Assembly: GCF_001746365.1 (NCBI RefSeq) | Contig: NZ_MJAJ01000004.1 | Span: forward strand, 62,001 to 126,000 | Length of the DNA: 64,000 bases | Reading direction: 5' to 3' | Origin: Streptomyces sp. LUP30 | GTDB taxonomy: Bacteria > Actinomycetota > Actinomycetes > Streptomycetales > Streptomycetaceae | Shown here: positions 40,796 through 48,665 of the stretch, one piece after another | Position numbering within the stretch: position 1 is the stretch's first letter | How the letters are laid out: every line of letters begins with the position of its first letter | The notes under the pieces: generated by a model | Told to the model about the DNA's origin: nothing | Databases searched by the model: none | The model's input: the letters and a program-made list of their open reading frames with translations, nothing else | Program-made: the position numbers and the translations under genes

Positions 40796-41340
40796 CTGCC
40801 GACCCCCTGTCCCTGTCCCTGCGCACGGCTGCCGGACGCCGTGCGGCCGGTGGCCAGCCCCGGATGCGCACGCAACTTCGCGAGTCCCTTCGACGCCTGG
40901 CTCTTGACCGTGCCCGGCGAGCAGCCGAGCGTCTCGGCCACCTCCGCCTCGGACAGGTCCTCCCAGTACCGGAGCACCACCACCGCCCTCTGCCTGGGCG
41001 GGAGTTGGGCCAGTCCGGCCAGCAGGGAGCCCCGCTCCTCCACCCGTCCCGCGCCCTCGTCGCGCCCCGCCCGCTCGGGCGGCGCCGCGGTCAGCGCCTC
41101 GACGACCCGCCGCTTGCGGAACCGGTCGCTGTTGCAGCTGACCAGCATCCGGCGGACGTACGCCTCCGGGTTGTCGCTGCGCGATATCCGCCGCCACGAC
41201 CGGTACGCCTTCGCCAGCGCGGTCTGCGTCAGGTCCTCCGCGTGGTGGACGTCGCCGGTGAGCAGATAGGCGGTCCGTACGAGCCGGGACCACCGGGCTC
41301 TGACGAACTCCTGGAACCGCTCCTCTTGTTCGGCCTGCAT
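40792..41340 (-). CDS. SigE-family ECF RNA polymerase sigma factor
   Basis: 182-residue ECF sigma factor of the SigE/SACE subgroup. Region 2: FQEFVRARWSRLVRTAYLLTGDVHHAEDLTQTALAKAY; region 4: LPPRQRAVVVLRYWEDLSEAEVAETLGCSPGTVKSQASKGL. ATG 41340 with GGAGGG six bases upstream. The downstream co-translated membrane protein is probably its cognate regulator. A Gly/Gln-rich C-terminal tail (RAQGQGQGVG) is non-conserved. Confidence 0.92.
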   Translation of the reverse strand: MQAEQEERFQEFVRARWSRLVRTAYLLTGDVHHAEDLTQTALAKAYRSWRRISRSDNPEAYVRRMLVSCNSDRFRKRRVVEALTAAPPERAGRDEGAGRVEERGSLLAGLAQLPPRQRAVVVLRYWEDLSEAEVAETLGCSPGTVKSQASKGLAKLRAHPGLATGRTASGSRAQGQGQGVGR

Positions 41341-41863
41341 CAAGCACCCTCCTCGCCCCCCAGACCACCGGTCGGGCGGAATCGGTTGCCCGCACCGTGC
41401 GATCTCGTTCGAATCGGACGAGGGAGAACGACCGTGGGCCTGGCCCGCCGGAGACTCCGCAGTGCTCGAACCGCCGTCCGGGCGGCTGATCCGGGGCCGC
41501 CGCCCGCGCCGCCCGCCGGCCCCCGCGCCGCCCGCGACGCCGGTCCCCGCCTTCGGCCTCTACCTGCCGGGCGCCCGGGCGCCGTGACGACGCCGGGAGT
41601 CCCGCTGGGTCCGTCGGCCCGACTTCCGGTTCCCCGCCGGGCGGCCGCGGCCGCCCGGCACGGCCCTGGCTGCCCGGCGGTACTGGACGGCGGGCCTGCG
41701 GAGGAGGCGGTGCGTCACGTCCGCGCCCACCACTCGAACGCCGGGCCGTGAAGACTCCTTGGCGGCGGGGCAGGTGCGCCGGTTCACTTCCGCCGACTCG
41801 GCCGAGCCTGCCCGGCCCCGCGGACCGAGCCGGGGGCCGGAGCTGGAGCCACCGACGGAGGCC
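41341..41863. other. Intergenic region without a convincing gene
   Basis: About 520 bases between the sigma factor start and the beta-lactamase stop. It is extremely GC-rich; short frames with high GC at third positions exist (for example 41584-41751) but they lack RBS, length or recognisable motifs. The part next to 41341 must hold the sigma-factor promoter, which I could not identify. Confidence 0.5.
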
Positions 41864-42763
41864 TCAGCCGAGCGCCTCCGCCAGCACGCCCGCCGTCTCC
41901 ACGATCAGGGCGTGGTCGTAGGGGGCCTCGCGGTCGGGCTTGGTGAGCTGGACCGCGAGGACGACCGGGGCGCCGTCCGGGGTCCAGGCGATGCCGGCGT
42001 CGTTGTTCGCGCCGTACGAGCCGCCGCCGGTCTTGTCGGCGATCGTCCAGGTCGCGGGGAGCCCGGCCCGGAAGCGGTTGGCGCTGGTGACAGTGCCGAG
42101 CATCCAGTCGGTCAGGCGGCGGCGGTCGGGGGCGGACAGAGCGTCGCCGAGGACCAGCCGGGCGTAGGTGCGCGCGATCGCGTACGGGCTCGTGGTGTCC
42201 GTGATCCGCCCGGGCTCGGCCGAGTTGAGCTCCGGCTCCCAGCGGTCGAGGCGGGTGACGCGGTCGCCGACGGAACGGGCGAAGCGGGTGACGGCGGCGG
42301 GGCCGCCCAGCTCGCGCAGCAGCAGGTTGCCCGCCGTGTTGTCGCTGTGCTGGATCGCCGCGGCGGACAGCTCGGCGATCGTCATGCCGTCGGCCACGTG
42401 GTCCTTGGTGATCTCCGAGTTCTCCACGAGGTCGTCGGCCGTGTAGTGGATGCGCCGGTCCGGTGCCGACGAGGGCAGGTCCCGCAGCACGGCCGCCACC
42501 GCCAGGGTCTTGAACAGCGAGCAGACCGGGAAGAGCTCGTCGGCTCGGTGGCGGACCTGGCGGCGGGTGCGGACGTTGCAGGCGAAGACGCCGAGCCGGG
42601 CGCCGTGCCGGGCCTCCAGGTCACGCAGGCGGGCCGTGACGGGGTCGGCGGCGGCCCGTGCGGGGCCTGCGGCGAGCAGGGCGGCGCCGGCGCCCGCGCC
42701 GGCGCCCGCGCCGGCGGTGAGCAGGGTGCGGCGAGTGGTCGAGGCTGAGATCGTTCTCTCCAT
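41864..42763 (-). CDS. Class A beta-lactamase
   Basis: 299 residues. The N-terminus STTRRTLLTAGAGAGAGAGAALLAAG looks like a twin-arginine signal; the alternating Ala-Gly is encoded by a short GC repeat. Active-site motifs are complete: SxxK (VCSLFKT), SDN (QHSDNTAGN), the Glu of the omega loop (EPELN) and KTG (DKTGGGSYG). Streptomycetes commonly secrete such enzymes. Convergent with nothing, it reads away from the recO duplication. Confidence 0.93.
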   Translation of the reverse strand: MERTISASTTRRTLLTAGAGAGAGAGAALLAAGPARAAADPVTARLRDLEARHGARLGVFACNVRTRRQVRHRADELFPVCSLFKTLAVAAVLRDLPSSAPDRRIHYTADDLVENSEITKDHVADGMTIAELSAAAIQHSDNTAGNLLLRELGGPAAVTRFARSVGDRVTRLDRWEPELNSAEPGRITDTTSPYAIARTYARLVLGDALSAPDRRRLTDWMLGTVTSANRFRAGLPATWTIADKTGGGSYGANNDAGIAWTPDGAPVVLAVQLTKPDREAPYDHALIVETAGVLAEALG

Positions 42764-42825
42764 CCGTCGGGAACCGAAGTCGTTTCCGTCTACACGGACG
42801 CTCCCGCGCGCACCCCTGGTTGCGC

Positions 42826-42858
42826 GTGCCCGCCCCGGGGATCACCACGGGCGGGCAC
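42826..42858. repeat. 10-base inverted repeat upstream of the recO duplication
   Basis: GTGCCCGCCC (42826-42835) and GGGCGGGCAC (42849-42858), perfect, 13-base loop, 32 bases before the first ATG of the duplicated recO start. Could be a terminator or part of a recombination scar. Confidence 0.6.
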
Positions 42859-42890
42859 GCCGCCCTCCCGGCGTAGGCGAGAATGGGGGC

Positions 42891-43016
42891 ATGAGCCTGT
42901 TCCGCGACGACGGCATCGTGCTGCGCCCCCGAAAGCCGGGGGAGGCAGGGCGCGTCACGCTGCGGCCGGGCGGCGGGCGGGCGGCCCGGCGGGCCCCCGG
43001 CGGCGGTGTGCGATGA
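42891..43016 (+). pseudogene. Truncated duplicate of the recO 5' end
   Basis: A 41-residue frame starting [20 protein letters not shown], whose first 12 residues are identical to those of the recO product ([12 protein letters not shown]) although five of the twelve codons differ by synonymous third-base changes. Similarity continues weakly to about residue 25, then the frame runs into GC-rich sequence and stops with ATGA overlapping the intact recO start. The copies are 122 bases apart, so they are out of frame with each other. The first copy has the better RBS context. It may be translated and coupled to recO. Confidence 0.8.
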
Positions 43017-43762
43017 GTCTCTTCCGGGACGACGGCATCGTCCTGCGGACCCAGAAGCTGGGCGAGGCGGACCGCATCATCACGCTGCTGACCCGCGGCC
43101 ACGGGCGGGTGCGGGCGGTGGCGCGGGGGGTGCGGCGGACGAAGTCCAAGTTCGGGGCCCGTCTCGAACCCTTCTCCCACGTCGACGTGCAGTTCTTCGC
43201 GCGGGGCAGCAGCGAACTCGTCGGGCGCGGGCTGCCGCTGTGCACGCAGAGCGAGATCATCGCCCCCTACGGCGGCGGCATCGTGACCGACTACGCCCGC
43301 TACACGGCGGGGACGGCGATGCTGGAGACCGCCGAGCGGTTCACCGACCACGAGGGCGAACCGGCCGTGCAGCAGTACCTGCTGCTCGTGGGGGCGCTGC
43401 GGACCCTGGCCCGCGGCGAGCACGCCCCGCACCTCGTCCTGGACGCGTTCCTGCTGCGCTCGCTGGCCGTCAACGGGTACGCGCCCAGCTTCGGCGACTG
43501 CGCCAAGTGCGGCATGCCCGGGCCCAACCGGTTCTTCTCCGTCGCCGCCGGCGGTTCCGTCTGCGTCGACTGCCGGGTGGCCGGCAGCGTCGTACCCTCG
43601 CCGCAGACCCTGGTCCTCCTCGGCGCGCTGCTCACGGGAGACTGGGAGACGGCGGACGCGTGCGAACCGCGCCACGTCCGGGAGGGCAGCGGACTGGTGT
43701 CCGCCTATCTGCACTGGCATCTGGAGCGCGGGCTGCGCTCCCTTCGGTATGTGGAAAAGTGA
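43013..43762 (+). CDS. recO: DNA repair protein RecO
   Basis: Recombination mediator, 249 residues, that loads RecA with RecR. N-terminal OB fold ([37 protein letters not shown]), helical C-terminal part, and a four-Cys zinc site (DCAKCGMPG ... SVCVDCR). No good RBS precedes its ATG; it overlaps the stop of the upstream duplicate frame, so it is likely translated by coupling. Followed by uppS, 16 bases downstream, as in many Actinobacteria. Confidence 0.95.
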   Translation: MSLFRDDGIVLRTQKLGEADRIITLLTRGHGRVRAVARGVRRTKSKFGARLEPFSHVDVQFFARGSSELVGRGLPLCTQSEIIAPYGGGIVTDYARYTAGTAMLETAERFTDHEGEPAVQQYLLLVGALRTLARGEHAPHLVLDAFLLRSLAVNGYAPSFGDCAKCGMPGPNRFFSVAAGGSVCVDCRVAGSVVPSPQTLVLLGALLTGDWETADACEPRHVREGSGLVSAYLHWHLERGLRSLRYVEK

Positions 43763-43778
43763 AGGAGACGAGAGGCAC

Positions 43779-44630
43779 ATGGTCGTACGCGGGTTCCTGG
43801 GGCGGCAGCGTCGGGAGTACAGGACGCCCGAGCCGCACCCGTCCGGCGCTCGCCCGCCCAAGCTCCCCGGCGAGCTGGTCCCGGAACACGTGGCGATCGT
43901 CATGGACGGCAACGGCCGCTGGGCCAAGGAGCGCGGGCTGCCGCGCACCGAGGGGCACAAGGTCGGCGCCGAGCAGGTCCTCGACGTGCTGCAGGGCGCG
44001 GTCGAGATGGGCGTGCGCAACATCTCGCTCTACGCCTTCTCCACCGAGAACTGGAAGCGCTCGCCCGACGAGGTCCGCTTCCTGATGAACTTCAACCGCG
44101 ACTTCATCCGCAAGACCCGCGACACCCTGGACGAGCTCGGCATCCGGGTGCGCTGGGTGGGCCGGATGCCCAAGCTGTGGAAGTCGGTCGCCAAGGAGCT
44201 CCAGGTCGCCCAGGAGCAGACCAAGGACAACGACCGCCTCACCCTGTACTTCTGCATGAACTACGGCGGGCGGGCGGAGATCGCCGACGCCGCGCAGGCG
44301 CTGGCCGAGGACGTGAAGGCCGGGCGGCTGGACCCCTCCAAGGTCACCGAGAAGACCCTCGCGAAGTATCTGTACTACCCGGACATGCCCGACGTCGACC
44401 TGTTCCTGCGGCCGAGCGGCGAGCAGCGCACCTCCAACTACCTGATCTGGCAGAGCGCGTACGCGGAGATGGTCTTCCAGGACGTCCTGTGGCCGGATTT
44501 CGACCGCCGTGACCTGTGGCGGGCGTGCGTGGAGTTCGCCTCCCGGGACCGCCGTTTCGGCGGCGCCACCCCCAACGAGGTGCTGCTGTCCCTGGAGGGG
44601 AGCACTCCGGCGCAGGAGTCCGGCTCCTGA
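43779..44630 (+). CDS. uppS: Isoprenyl transferase (undecaprenyl diphosphate synthase family)
   Basis: 283-residue cis-prenyltransferase making polyprenyl diphosphate for cell-wall lipid carriers. Motif [20 protein letters not shown], then [25 protein letters not shown], and the C-terminal [24 protein letters not shown] 43779 with GAAGGAG upstream; an in-frame ATG at 43749 would overlap recO. Actinobacteria have two such enzymes; this recO-linked copy corresponds to the decaprenyl/undecaprenyl-making one, though chain length cannot be read here. Confidence 0.95.
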   Translation: MVVRGFLGRQRREYRTPEPHPSGARPPKLPGELVPEHVAIVMDGNGRWAKERGLPRTEGHKVGAEQVLDVLQGAVEMGVRNISLYAFSTENWKRSPDEVRFLMNFNRDFIRKTRDTLDELGIRVRWVGRMPKLWKSVAKELQVAQEQTKDNDRLTLYFCMNYGGRAEIADAAQALAEDVKAGRLDPSKVTEKTLAKYLYYPDMPDVDLFLRPSGEQRTSNYLIWQSAYAEMVFQDVLWPDFDRRDLWRACVEFASRDRRFGGATPNEVLLSLEGSTPAQESGS

Positions 44631-44648
44631 AGCCGCACGGCGGATCAC

Positions 44649-44675
44649 GCGGCAGGCGGGCGTCCGCCCCGCCGC
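44649..44675 (+). terminator. GC-rich hairpin after uppS
   Basis: Stacked stems GCGGC/GCCGC and GGCGG/CCGCC around a 4-base loop, 19 bases past the uppS stop. No U tract. Confidence 0.5.
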
Positions 44676-44736
44676 TCCGGCCCGCGCTCCCGGCCGTTAC
44701 GATCACGGCTCGTCAGCGTGGGACCGGGGAGGGGCC

Positions 44737-45279
44737 GTGGGCGAGGGACAGGGTGCCGGAGTGCGTGAGGACGCGGTGGTGCTGGAGTACGAGCACCGCC
44801 TCGCGGACATGGAGGACGCCGTCCGGCTGGTGTCCCGCAAGAACGGCCGGGTGGGACTGATCCACCGGCCGGTCTTCCTGGCGTGCGTCGCCCTGGCCGG
44901 GGTGGCGCTGCTCGCCGTGAGCGTGCGCGCCGCCGACGGGACCGCGATGTCGTTCGGCGTGATGTTCACGGTGTGGCCGGTGCTGATGTACTTCGCGCCG
45001 CGTCTGGCGGCCGCGCAGCTGCTGAAGGCGAACCGGCACCACGGCCGGATCCAGGTGTCCGTCGGTCCGGAGGGCGTGCGCACGGTGAGCGCGCACGCCG
45101 ACCTGCGCATGGACTGGGCCAACTACGGCAGTTACGCGGAGTCGAAGGGGGTCTTCGCCCTGCGCAGTCCGGACAAGGCCGGCCACTGCGCGATCGTCCT
45201 GGTCAAGCGGGGCGCCCGCACCCCCGAGGACGTCGACCGGCTGCGGGCCGTGCTGGACGGCCGGCTGCGGCGCGTCTGA
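44737..45279 (+). CDS. YcxB-like membrane protein
   Basis: 180 residues. N-terminal soluble segment (VVLEYEHRLADMEDAVRLVSR), two transmembrane helices (PVFLACVALAGVALLAVSVR and MSFGVMFTVWPVLMYFA), then a C-terminal domain resembling YcxB (VSVGPEGVRTVSAHADLRMDWANYGSYAESKGVFAL). GTG 44737 with GGGGAGGGG upstream. Function unknown; convergent with zur. Confidence 0.75.
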   Translation: MGEGQGAGVREDAVVLEYEHRLADMEDAVRLVSRKNGRVGLIHRPVFLACVALAGVALLAVSVRAADGTAMSFGVMFTVWPVLMYFAPRLAAAQLLKANRHHGRIQVSVGPEGVRTVSAHADLRMDWANYGSYAESKGVFALRSPDKAGHCAIVLVKRGARTPEDVDRLRAVLDGRLRRV

Positions 45280-45326
45280 CGCCGGACGCGCCCGTGCCTC
45301 CGGCGGGACCCGCGTCGCACCGCGGC

Positions 45327-45746
45327 TCAGCCCGCGGCGGCCGCCGCGCAGTCCGCGCAGGTGCCGAAGATCTCCACCGTGTGGGCCACGTTCACATAAC
45401 CGTGCTCCGAGGCGATGGCCTCGGCCCACTTCTCGACCGCCGGGCCCTCCACCTCCACCGCCTTGCCGCAGACACGGCAGACGAGGTGGTGGTGGTGCTC
45501 GCCGGTGGAGCAGCGGCGGTACACGGACTCGCCGTCCGACGTGCGCAGGACGTCGACCTCGCCCGCGTCGGCGAGGGACTGCAGGGTGCGGTAGACGGTG
45601 GTCAGGCCGACCGAGTCGCCCTTGTGCTTCAGCATGTCGTGCAGATCCTGCGCGCTGCGGAACTCGTCCACCTCGTCGAGCGCCGCCGCCACGGCGGCAC
45701 GCTGCCGGGTGGAGCGGCCCTTCACGGGCGGTCCAGCGGTCGTCAC
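45327..45746 (-). CDS. zur: Fur-family zinc uptake regulator Zur
   Basis: 139-residue Fur-family repressor. Winged HTH (STRQRAAVAAALDEVDEFRSAQDLHDML, SVGLTTVYRTLQSL), the His/Cys metal sites (GEHHHHLVCRVCGK) and the C-terminal CxxC (FGTCADCA). Its place after znuBC and the presence of a Zur box at znuA identify it as Zur rather than Fur or PerR. GTG 45746 with GGAG upstream. It has its own 59-base gap from znuB. Confidence 0.92.
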   Translation of the reverse strand: MTTAGPPVKGRSTRQRAAVAAALDEVDEFRSAQDLHDMLKHKGDSVGLTTVYRTLQSLADAGEVDVLRTSDGESVYRRCSTGEHHHHLVCRVCGKAVEVEGPAVEKWAEAIASEHGYVNVAHTVEIFGTCADCAAAAAG

Positions 45747-45805
45747 CGTTGTCTCCTCACGTCTGCGGCTTGCCGGGCCATTGTGCCAGCCCGGCCTGTG
45801 CGCGG

Positions 45806-46708
45806 TCAGACGCCGACTTCGTCGCCCGGGGCACGGGTGGCCGGAATGGCGCACTCCGCGGGGTCGCCCGCGGGCTGAGCCGCCGCCAGCGCGCGGGCGC
45901 GGCGGCGGGCCAGCGGGGCGGCCAGCACGCTCAGCGCGACGAACGCGGCGATGGTCAGCAGCACGATCGTGGCGCCGGGCGGGACGTCCTGGTAGTACGA
46001 GGTGACCGTGCCGCCGATGGTGACGGTCACGCCGATGGCCACCGCGATCGCGAAGGTCGCGGCGAAGCTGCGGCTGAGCTGCTGGGCCGCGGCCACGGGG
46101 ACGACCATCAGGGCCGACACCAGCAGCAGGCCCACCACGCGCATCGCCACGGTCACCGTCACCGCCGCGGTGACCGCCGTCAGCAGGTTCAGGGCGCGCA
46201 CCGGCAGGCCGGTCACCCGCGCGAACTCCTCGTCCTGGCTGACCGCGAACAGCTGGCGGCGCAGGCCGAGGGTGACCAGGACCACGAAGGCCGCGAGCAG
46301 GCAGATCGCCGTCACGTCCGACTCCGACACCGTCGACAGCGAGCCGAAGAGGTACGAGGTCAGGTTGGCGTTGGAGCCGCCCGGCGCGAGGTTGATGAAC
46401 ATCACGCCGCCGGCCATGCCGCCGTAGAAGAGCATGGCGAGGGCGATGTCGCCGCGGGTCTTTCCGTACCAGCGGATGAGTTCCATGATCACCGCGCCCA
46501 GGACGGAGACGGTCGTCGCCATCCACACGGGGGACCACGAGAGCAGGAAGCCGAGGCCGACGCCGGTCATGGCGACGTGGCCGATGCCGTCGCCCATGAG
46601 GGCCTGGCGGCGCTGGACGAGGTAGATGCCGACGGCGGGGGCGGTGATGCCGACCAGGACCGCGGCGAGCAGCGCCCGCTGCATGAAGGCGTAGTTCAGG
46701 AGGTCCAT
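45806..46708 (-). CDS. znuB: Zinc ABC transporter permease ZnuB
   Basis: 300-residue ABC-3 family permease with eight or nine hydrophobic segments, starting MDLLNYAFMQRALLAAVLVGITAPAVGIYLV. The subunit-interaction loop QALMGDGIGHVAMTGVGLG and later segment TAVTAAVTVTVAMRVVGLLLVSAL are typical of zinc/manganese permeases. Start overlaps the znuC stop by one base. Part of znuA-znuC-znuB-zur. Confidence 0.92.
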   Translation of the reverse strand: MDLLNYAFMQRALLAAVLVGITAPAVGIYLVQRRQALMGDGIGHVAMTGVGLGFLLSWSPVWMATTVSVLGAVIMELIRWYGKTRGDIALAMLFYGGMAGGVMFINLAPGGSNANLTSYLFGSLSTVSESDVTAICLLAAFVVLVTLGLRRQLFAVSQDEEFARVTGLPVRALNLLTAVTAAVTVTVAMRVVGLLLVSALMVVPVAAAQQLSRSFAATFAIAVAIGVTVTIGGTVTSYYQDVPPGATIVLLTIAAFVALSVLAAPLARRRARALAAAQPAGDPAECAIPATRAPGDEVGV

Positions 46709-47484
46709 CAGCTCAGCAGTCCCGTGCGGATCGGTTCGGCGCCCGCGGGTGCGTGCGGGTGCACATGGTCGTGGCCGGGGAGGGCGTGCTGTCCGACGGC
46801 CCGCGGGGGCGGCCCGTCGTGCAGCACGCAGCCGTCGCGCAGGACGACCGCCCGGTCGATGAGGGGCTCCAGGGGGCCCAGTTCGTGCAGGACCAGCAGG
46901 ACGGTCGTGCCGGCGGCGACCTGCTCGCGCAGGGTGTGCGCCAGCACCTCCTGGCTGGCCAGGTCGACGCCGGCCATCGGCTCGTCCATGATCAGCAGTT
47001 CGGGTTCGGCGGCGAGCGCGCGGGCGATCAGCACGCGCTGGTGCTGGCCGCCGGAGAGGGCGTCCACGCTGTCCTTGGCCCGGTCGGCCATGCCGACCAG
47101 CTCCAGGGCATGCCGCACGGCCGCGTGGTCGGCCTTGCGGAAGACGCCGAAGCGGGTGCGCGAGAGGCGGCCCGAGGAGACGACCTCGGTCACCGTGGCC
47201 GGGACCCCGCCCGCGGCGGTGGTGCGCTGCGGGACGTATCCGATCCGCGCCCAGTCCCGGAACCGTCGGTGCGGCGCGCCGAACAGCTCGATCTCGCCCG
47301 CGCCGATCGCCACCTGTCCGATGACGCTGCGCACGGCCGTGGACTTGCCGGAGCCGTTCGCGCCGAGCAGGGCGACGACCTCGCCGCGCCGCACGGTGAG
47401 GTCGACGCCCCGCAGAACAGGGCGCGAGCCCAGCTCGGCGCGGACGCCGCGCAGCGAAATGACGGGCTCGGCCTTCGCGTCCAT
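46708..47484 (-). CDS. znuC: Zinc ABC transporter ATP-binding protein ZnuC
   Basis: 258-residue ATPase: Walker A GANGSGKST, Q loop GYVPQR, signature LSGGQHQRVLIARAL, Walker B LLIMDEP, switch His VLHELG. The C-terminus is His-rich (GQHALPGHDHVHPHAPAG), consistent with zinc handling. ATG 47484 has GGAGGG four bases upstream; a GTG at 47505 overlapping the znuA stop is an alternative start that would add seven residues. Confidence 0.92.
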   Translation of the reverse strand: MDAKAEPVISLRGVRAELGSRPVLRGVDLTVRRGEVVALLGANGSGKSTAVRSVIGQVAIGAGEIELFGAPHRRFRDWARIGYVPQRTTAAGGVPATVTEVVSSGRLSRTRFGVFRKADHAAVRHALELVGMADRAKDSVDALSGGQHQRVLIARALAAEPELLIMDEPMAGVDLASQEVLAHTLREQVAAGTTVLLVLHELGPLEPLIDRAVVLRDGCVLHDGPPPRAVGQHALPGHDHVHPHAPAGAEPIRTGLLS

Positions 47485-47501
47485 GACGCCCTCCGTAATG
47501 G

Positions 47502-48458
47502 TCACTTGGTTCCCAGGGCCGTCTGCAGCGCCTTGAGGTTGGCTTGCTGGACCGTGAAGTAGTCCGTGCCGCGGGACTTCTTCGTGATGCCCTCGATCGG
47601 GTCGAGGACGTCGGTCCTGAGGTGCGCGTCGGAGGCGATGGTCTTCGCGGTCCTGTCGCTGACGAGCGTCTCGTAGAACACGGTCGTGACGCCGTCCGCC
47701 TTCGTCATCTTCTCAAGCTCCCTGACGCGGGCGGCGCTGGGCTCCGACTCGGGGTCGAGGCCGTTGATGGCCTCCTCGGTCAGGCCGTAGCGCTCGGCGA
47801 GGTAACCGAAGGCGGCGTGGGTGGTGACGAAGACCTTCGTCCTCGTGTTCGCGAGACCTTTCTCGAACTCGGTGTTCAGATCGCCGAGTTGCTTCACCAG
47901 GGCCGCGGTGTTGGCCTTGTAGTCGGCCGCGTGGTCCGGGTCGGCCTTCTCGAAGGCCTTGCCGACGCCCTCGGCGACCTGGGCGTACCGCACGGGGTCG
48001 AGCCAGATGTGCGGGTCGAGGCCGGAAAGCTCCTCGCTCTGGTGGGCGTCGTGCTCGGCCGCGTGGCCGCCGACCTCGTTGCCGTGCTTCTCCAGCGTGG
48101 TGAGGGAGGCGGCGTCGATCTTGGTCTTGAGCCCGGACTGGGACACCGCGTCGTCGACGGAGGGCTGGAGGTTCTTGAGGTAGAGCACCGCGTCGGACTC
48201 CTGGAGTGCGGCCGTCTGCTTGGCGCTGATCTCCAGGTCGTGCGGCTCCTGGCCGGGCTGGGTGAGGCTGGTGACGTGCACGTGGTCCCCGCCTATGCGC
48301 TCGGCGAGGAAGGCCATCGGGTAGAACGACGCGACGACGTCGAACTTGTCCGTGTTGGCCGCGGCCGCGCTGTCGGAGGAGCAGGCGGAGAGGGAGCCGA
48401 GGCCGAGGGCGGTGGCCGCCGCGACGGCCGCGCCGGATATGAGTCGTCGTGCGTTCAT
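47502..48458 (-). CDS. znuA: Zinc ABC transporter substrate-binding protein ZnuA
   Basis: 318-residue lipoprotein: signal MNARRLISGAAVAAATALGLGSLSAC with Cys lipobox, then ZnuA/TroA fold. Ligand His in PGQEPHDLEISAKQ, a His/Glu-rich loop (EKHGNEVGGHAAEHDAHQSEE) that captures zinc, LDPHIWLDPVRYAQ and VTTHAAFGYLAERYG. ATG 48458 is chosen because the predicted transcription start coincides with it; in-frame ATG 48467 lies inside the Zur box. Confidence 0.93.
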   Translation of the reverse strand: MNARRLISGAAVAAATALGLGSLSACSSDSAAAANTDKFDVVASFYPMAFLAERIGGDHVHVTSLTQPGQEPHDLEISAKQTAALQESDAVLYLKNLQPSVDDAVSQSGLKTKIDAASLTTLEKHGNEVGGHAAEHDAHQSEELSGLDPHIWLDPVRYAQVAEGVGKAFEKADPDHAADYKANTAALVKQLGDLNTEFEKGLANTRTKVFVTTHAAFGYLAERYGLTEEAINGLDPESEPSAARVRELEKMTKADGVTTVFYETLVSDRTAKTIASDAHLRTDVLDPIEGITKKSRGTDYFTVQQANLKALQTALGTK

Positions 48459-48495
48459 GACACTCATTTTCAACAAATATGGAAACCGTTGTCAA
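48458..48495 (-). promoter_or_regulatory. Zur box and promoter of znuACB
   Basis: On the minus strand TGAAAATGAGTGTCA (48472-48458) matches the streptomycete Zur box TGAAAATGATTTTCA at 13 of 15 positions. A perfect -35 TTGACA (48495-48490) stands 18 bases from GAAAAT (48471-48466), so transcription should start at or next to the znuA ATG, giving a leaderless mRNA that Zur represses when zinc is plentiful. Confidence 0.75.
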
Positions 48496-48531
48496 CAAGC
48501 TGAGGGGCAAGGAACGAGCAAGGGCCCGGTA

Positions 48532-48545
48532 AGCCCCGAAGGGCT
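48532..48545 (+). other. Small hairpin in the glyS leader
   Basis: AGCCC-CGAA-GGGCT, 5-base stem with a stable CGAA-type tetraloop, 120 bases before glyS. It might stop antisense transcripts or structure the leader; no T-box features are visible. Confidence 0.3.
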
Positions 48546-48665
48546 GCGGTATGGCCCCTGTGGGCGGGGGCCCGATTTGGTCGAGGGGGAGTCCCCGCCG
48601 GTACCCTGAAGTCTTCGCTGGAAGCACCTCGCTTCGTCGCCCGTCGTCGTTATGAAGAGAGCACC

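Noticed and set aside
41584..41751. 55-codon ORF in the gap before the beta-lactamase
   Set aside because: Good third-base GC but no RBS, no recognisable motif and antisense alternatives of similar quality.
48480..48665. Possible T-box riboswitch in the glyS leader
   Set aside because: No T-box sequence, specifier loop or antiterminator bulge could be found, only a small hairpin.
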